A stretch of DNA of 6,882 nucleotides from assembly GCA_937914725.1 (NCBI GenBank), contig CALDMJ010000070.1, positions 1-6,882 of the forward strand. The letters are read 5' to 3'. Origin of the DNA: an uncultured Clostridia bacterium. Its GTDB lineage: Bacteria > Bacillota > Clostridia > Christensenellales > UBA1242. The position numbers and the translations under genes were made by a program. Shown here one piece after another: positions 6,205 to 6,882 of this stretch. The notes beneath the pieces are model-generated. The model was not told the origin of the DNA. It saw nothing but the letters and a program-made list of their open reading frames with translations, and made no database searches. The first letter of the stretch is position 1, and each line of letters starts with the position of its first letter.

Positions 6205-6882
6205 TTAGATTTCTTCTCTAAATAATTTAACTTTGAACATTGCTGCTTTGACAAAATAATCAAAAATTATCATCAAAGATGAGGCAATAGGTATAACCAT
6301 ATACGGTGAATATTTTGAAAAATTATTTGTATTCATACCATTTATGATGTTTATTGCGAGTGTCAAAAGGATTATGGATATTACAATAATTGAGCGTGGT
6401 ATCCACTCTTTTTTGATATTGCATACGGGAATGCCGATTCTGTCGTTTTTTATTAAAAATACTGCACATACGATAGGGTAAAGAATTGATGTAGCAAAGA
6501 TTACTAGCACCATTATTGCTAAATGGTTTAATGTTTCGGGCGTTTTATACACAAAAAATAGTGTTAACAAAAGGGCAGTGAGGACACCGAATGTAATTAT
6601 AGAGGTAAGTAAATTTGTTCTATTGGCGTGTACGTTATTTGATTTTACACGTGATTTACAACTGCTATTATAAACGGCTATCTCTATTCCGTTTTCTTCA
6701 CAATCTAAGACGAACTCATCAAGTGTTTTGACGGACTGCTCGTGTCCGTTGATATTTTCGTTTTTGCCAAAATCATTGCTAAAGAATATATCAATCTTCT
6801 TGTGTTGTGGACGCTCGATTTCTTTAAGTGTGTCCTTGTTATATTTGGGTGGGGAAGAGAAAAAATCGTATTCGGAGTTAGA
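6205..6882 (-). CDS. Unrecognised membrane protein, C-terminal part (5' end outside window)
   Basis: I do not recognise this protein. Translating the minus strand from the window edge gives 225 residues without a stop before TAA at 6207-6205, so the gene continues beyond base 6882. The TTG at 6570 is not the likely start, because it falls within the first hydrophobic helix. The visible N-terminal part of about 90 residues is polar and probably cytoplasmic: it has a Pro- and Lys-containing stretch (SSPPKYNKDTLKEIERPQHK), then KIDIFFSNDFGKN, NGHEQSVKTLDEFV and a CEENGIEIAVY segment. Four membrane helices follow, at about 95-115, 120-145, 160-180 and 190-212, ending in a short KVKLFREEI tail. 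It could be a soluble sensing or zinc-ribbon domain joined to a small membrane domain, but the deciding N-terminus is absent. It ends in the terminator shared with the TVP38-type gene. Confidence 0.75.
   Translation of the reverse strand, partial: SNSEYDFFSSPPKYNKDTLKEIERPQHKKIDIFFSNDFGKNENINGHEQSVKTLDEFVLDCEENGIEIAVYNSSCKSRVKSNNVHANRTNLLTSIITFGVLTALLLTLFFVYKTPETLNHLAIMVLVIFATSILYPIVCAVFLIKNDRIGIPVCNIKKEWIPRSIIVISIILLTLAINIINGMNTNNFSKYSPYMVIPIASSLMIIFDYFVKAAMFKVKLFREEI

Noticed and set aside
6205..6570. Reading the last gene as a complete 121-residue protein starting at TTG 6570
   Set aside because: The frame remains open to base 6882, there is no Shine-Dalgarno sequence before 6570, and the TTG falls within a hydrophobic helix that starts about 15 residues earlier.

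Overview
The window is AT-rich bacterial DNA, most likely from a low-GC member of the Bacillota (Clostridia-like) or a relative. The evidence is the RNase Y gene, the BcrA/LanF-type ABC ATPase, GGAGG-type ribosome binding sites, TTG start codons, TATAAT promoters and use of the standard genetic code (TGA serves as a stop). The exact taxon cannot be read from the sequence. I see no tRNA, rRNA, CRISPR array, insertion sequence or phage gene.

Layout from left to right. (1) Bases 2-859 (+) are the 3' half of rny, encoding ribonuclease Y; its 5' end lies outside the window. (2) A bidirectional intrinsic terminator at 861-899 separates it from a minus-strand block. (3) Read right to left, that block is an ABC ATPase (4967-4038), an ABC-2 permease with a very large extracytoplasmic domain (4041-2287), a compact M19-family dipeptidase (2287-1445) and RNase HI (1419/1425-973). 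The first three genes overlap by 4 bp and 1 bp, so they form a translationally coupled operon. rnhA appears to have its own extended -10 promoter, placed so that its mRNA would be leaderless. (4) A divergent intergenic region (about 4983-5086) holds back-to-back promoters and a small palindrome. (5) Bases 5087-6166 (+) encode a TVP38/TMEM64 (VTT, DedA-like) membrane protein with a long basic tail. (6) A second bidirectional terminator (6168-6203) lies between it and a convergent gene. (7) Bases 6882-6205 (-) hold the C-terminal part of an unrecognised four-helix membrane protein whose reading frame runs off the window.

How the genes may work together: the ATPase and permease should form one BcrAB/LanFEG-like exporter, and the dipeptidase is co-translated with it. 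A peptide or cell-envelope function (antimicrobial peptide resistance, or processing of wall-derived peptides) is a reasonable inference but is not proven. RNase Y and RNase HI are ordinary housekeeping RNases on opposite sides of a terminator. The most interesting points are the exporter-dipeptidase coupling, the apparently leaderless rnhA promoter, the start-codon question for the ATPase and the unidentified membrane protein at the right edge.
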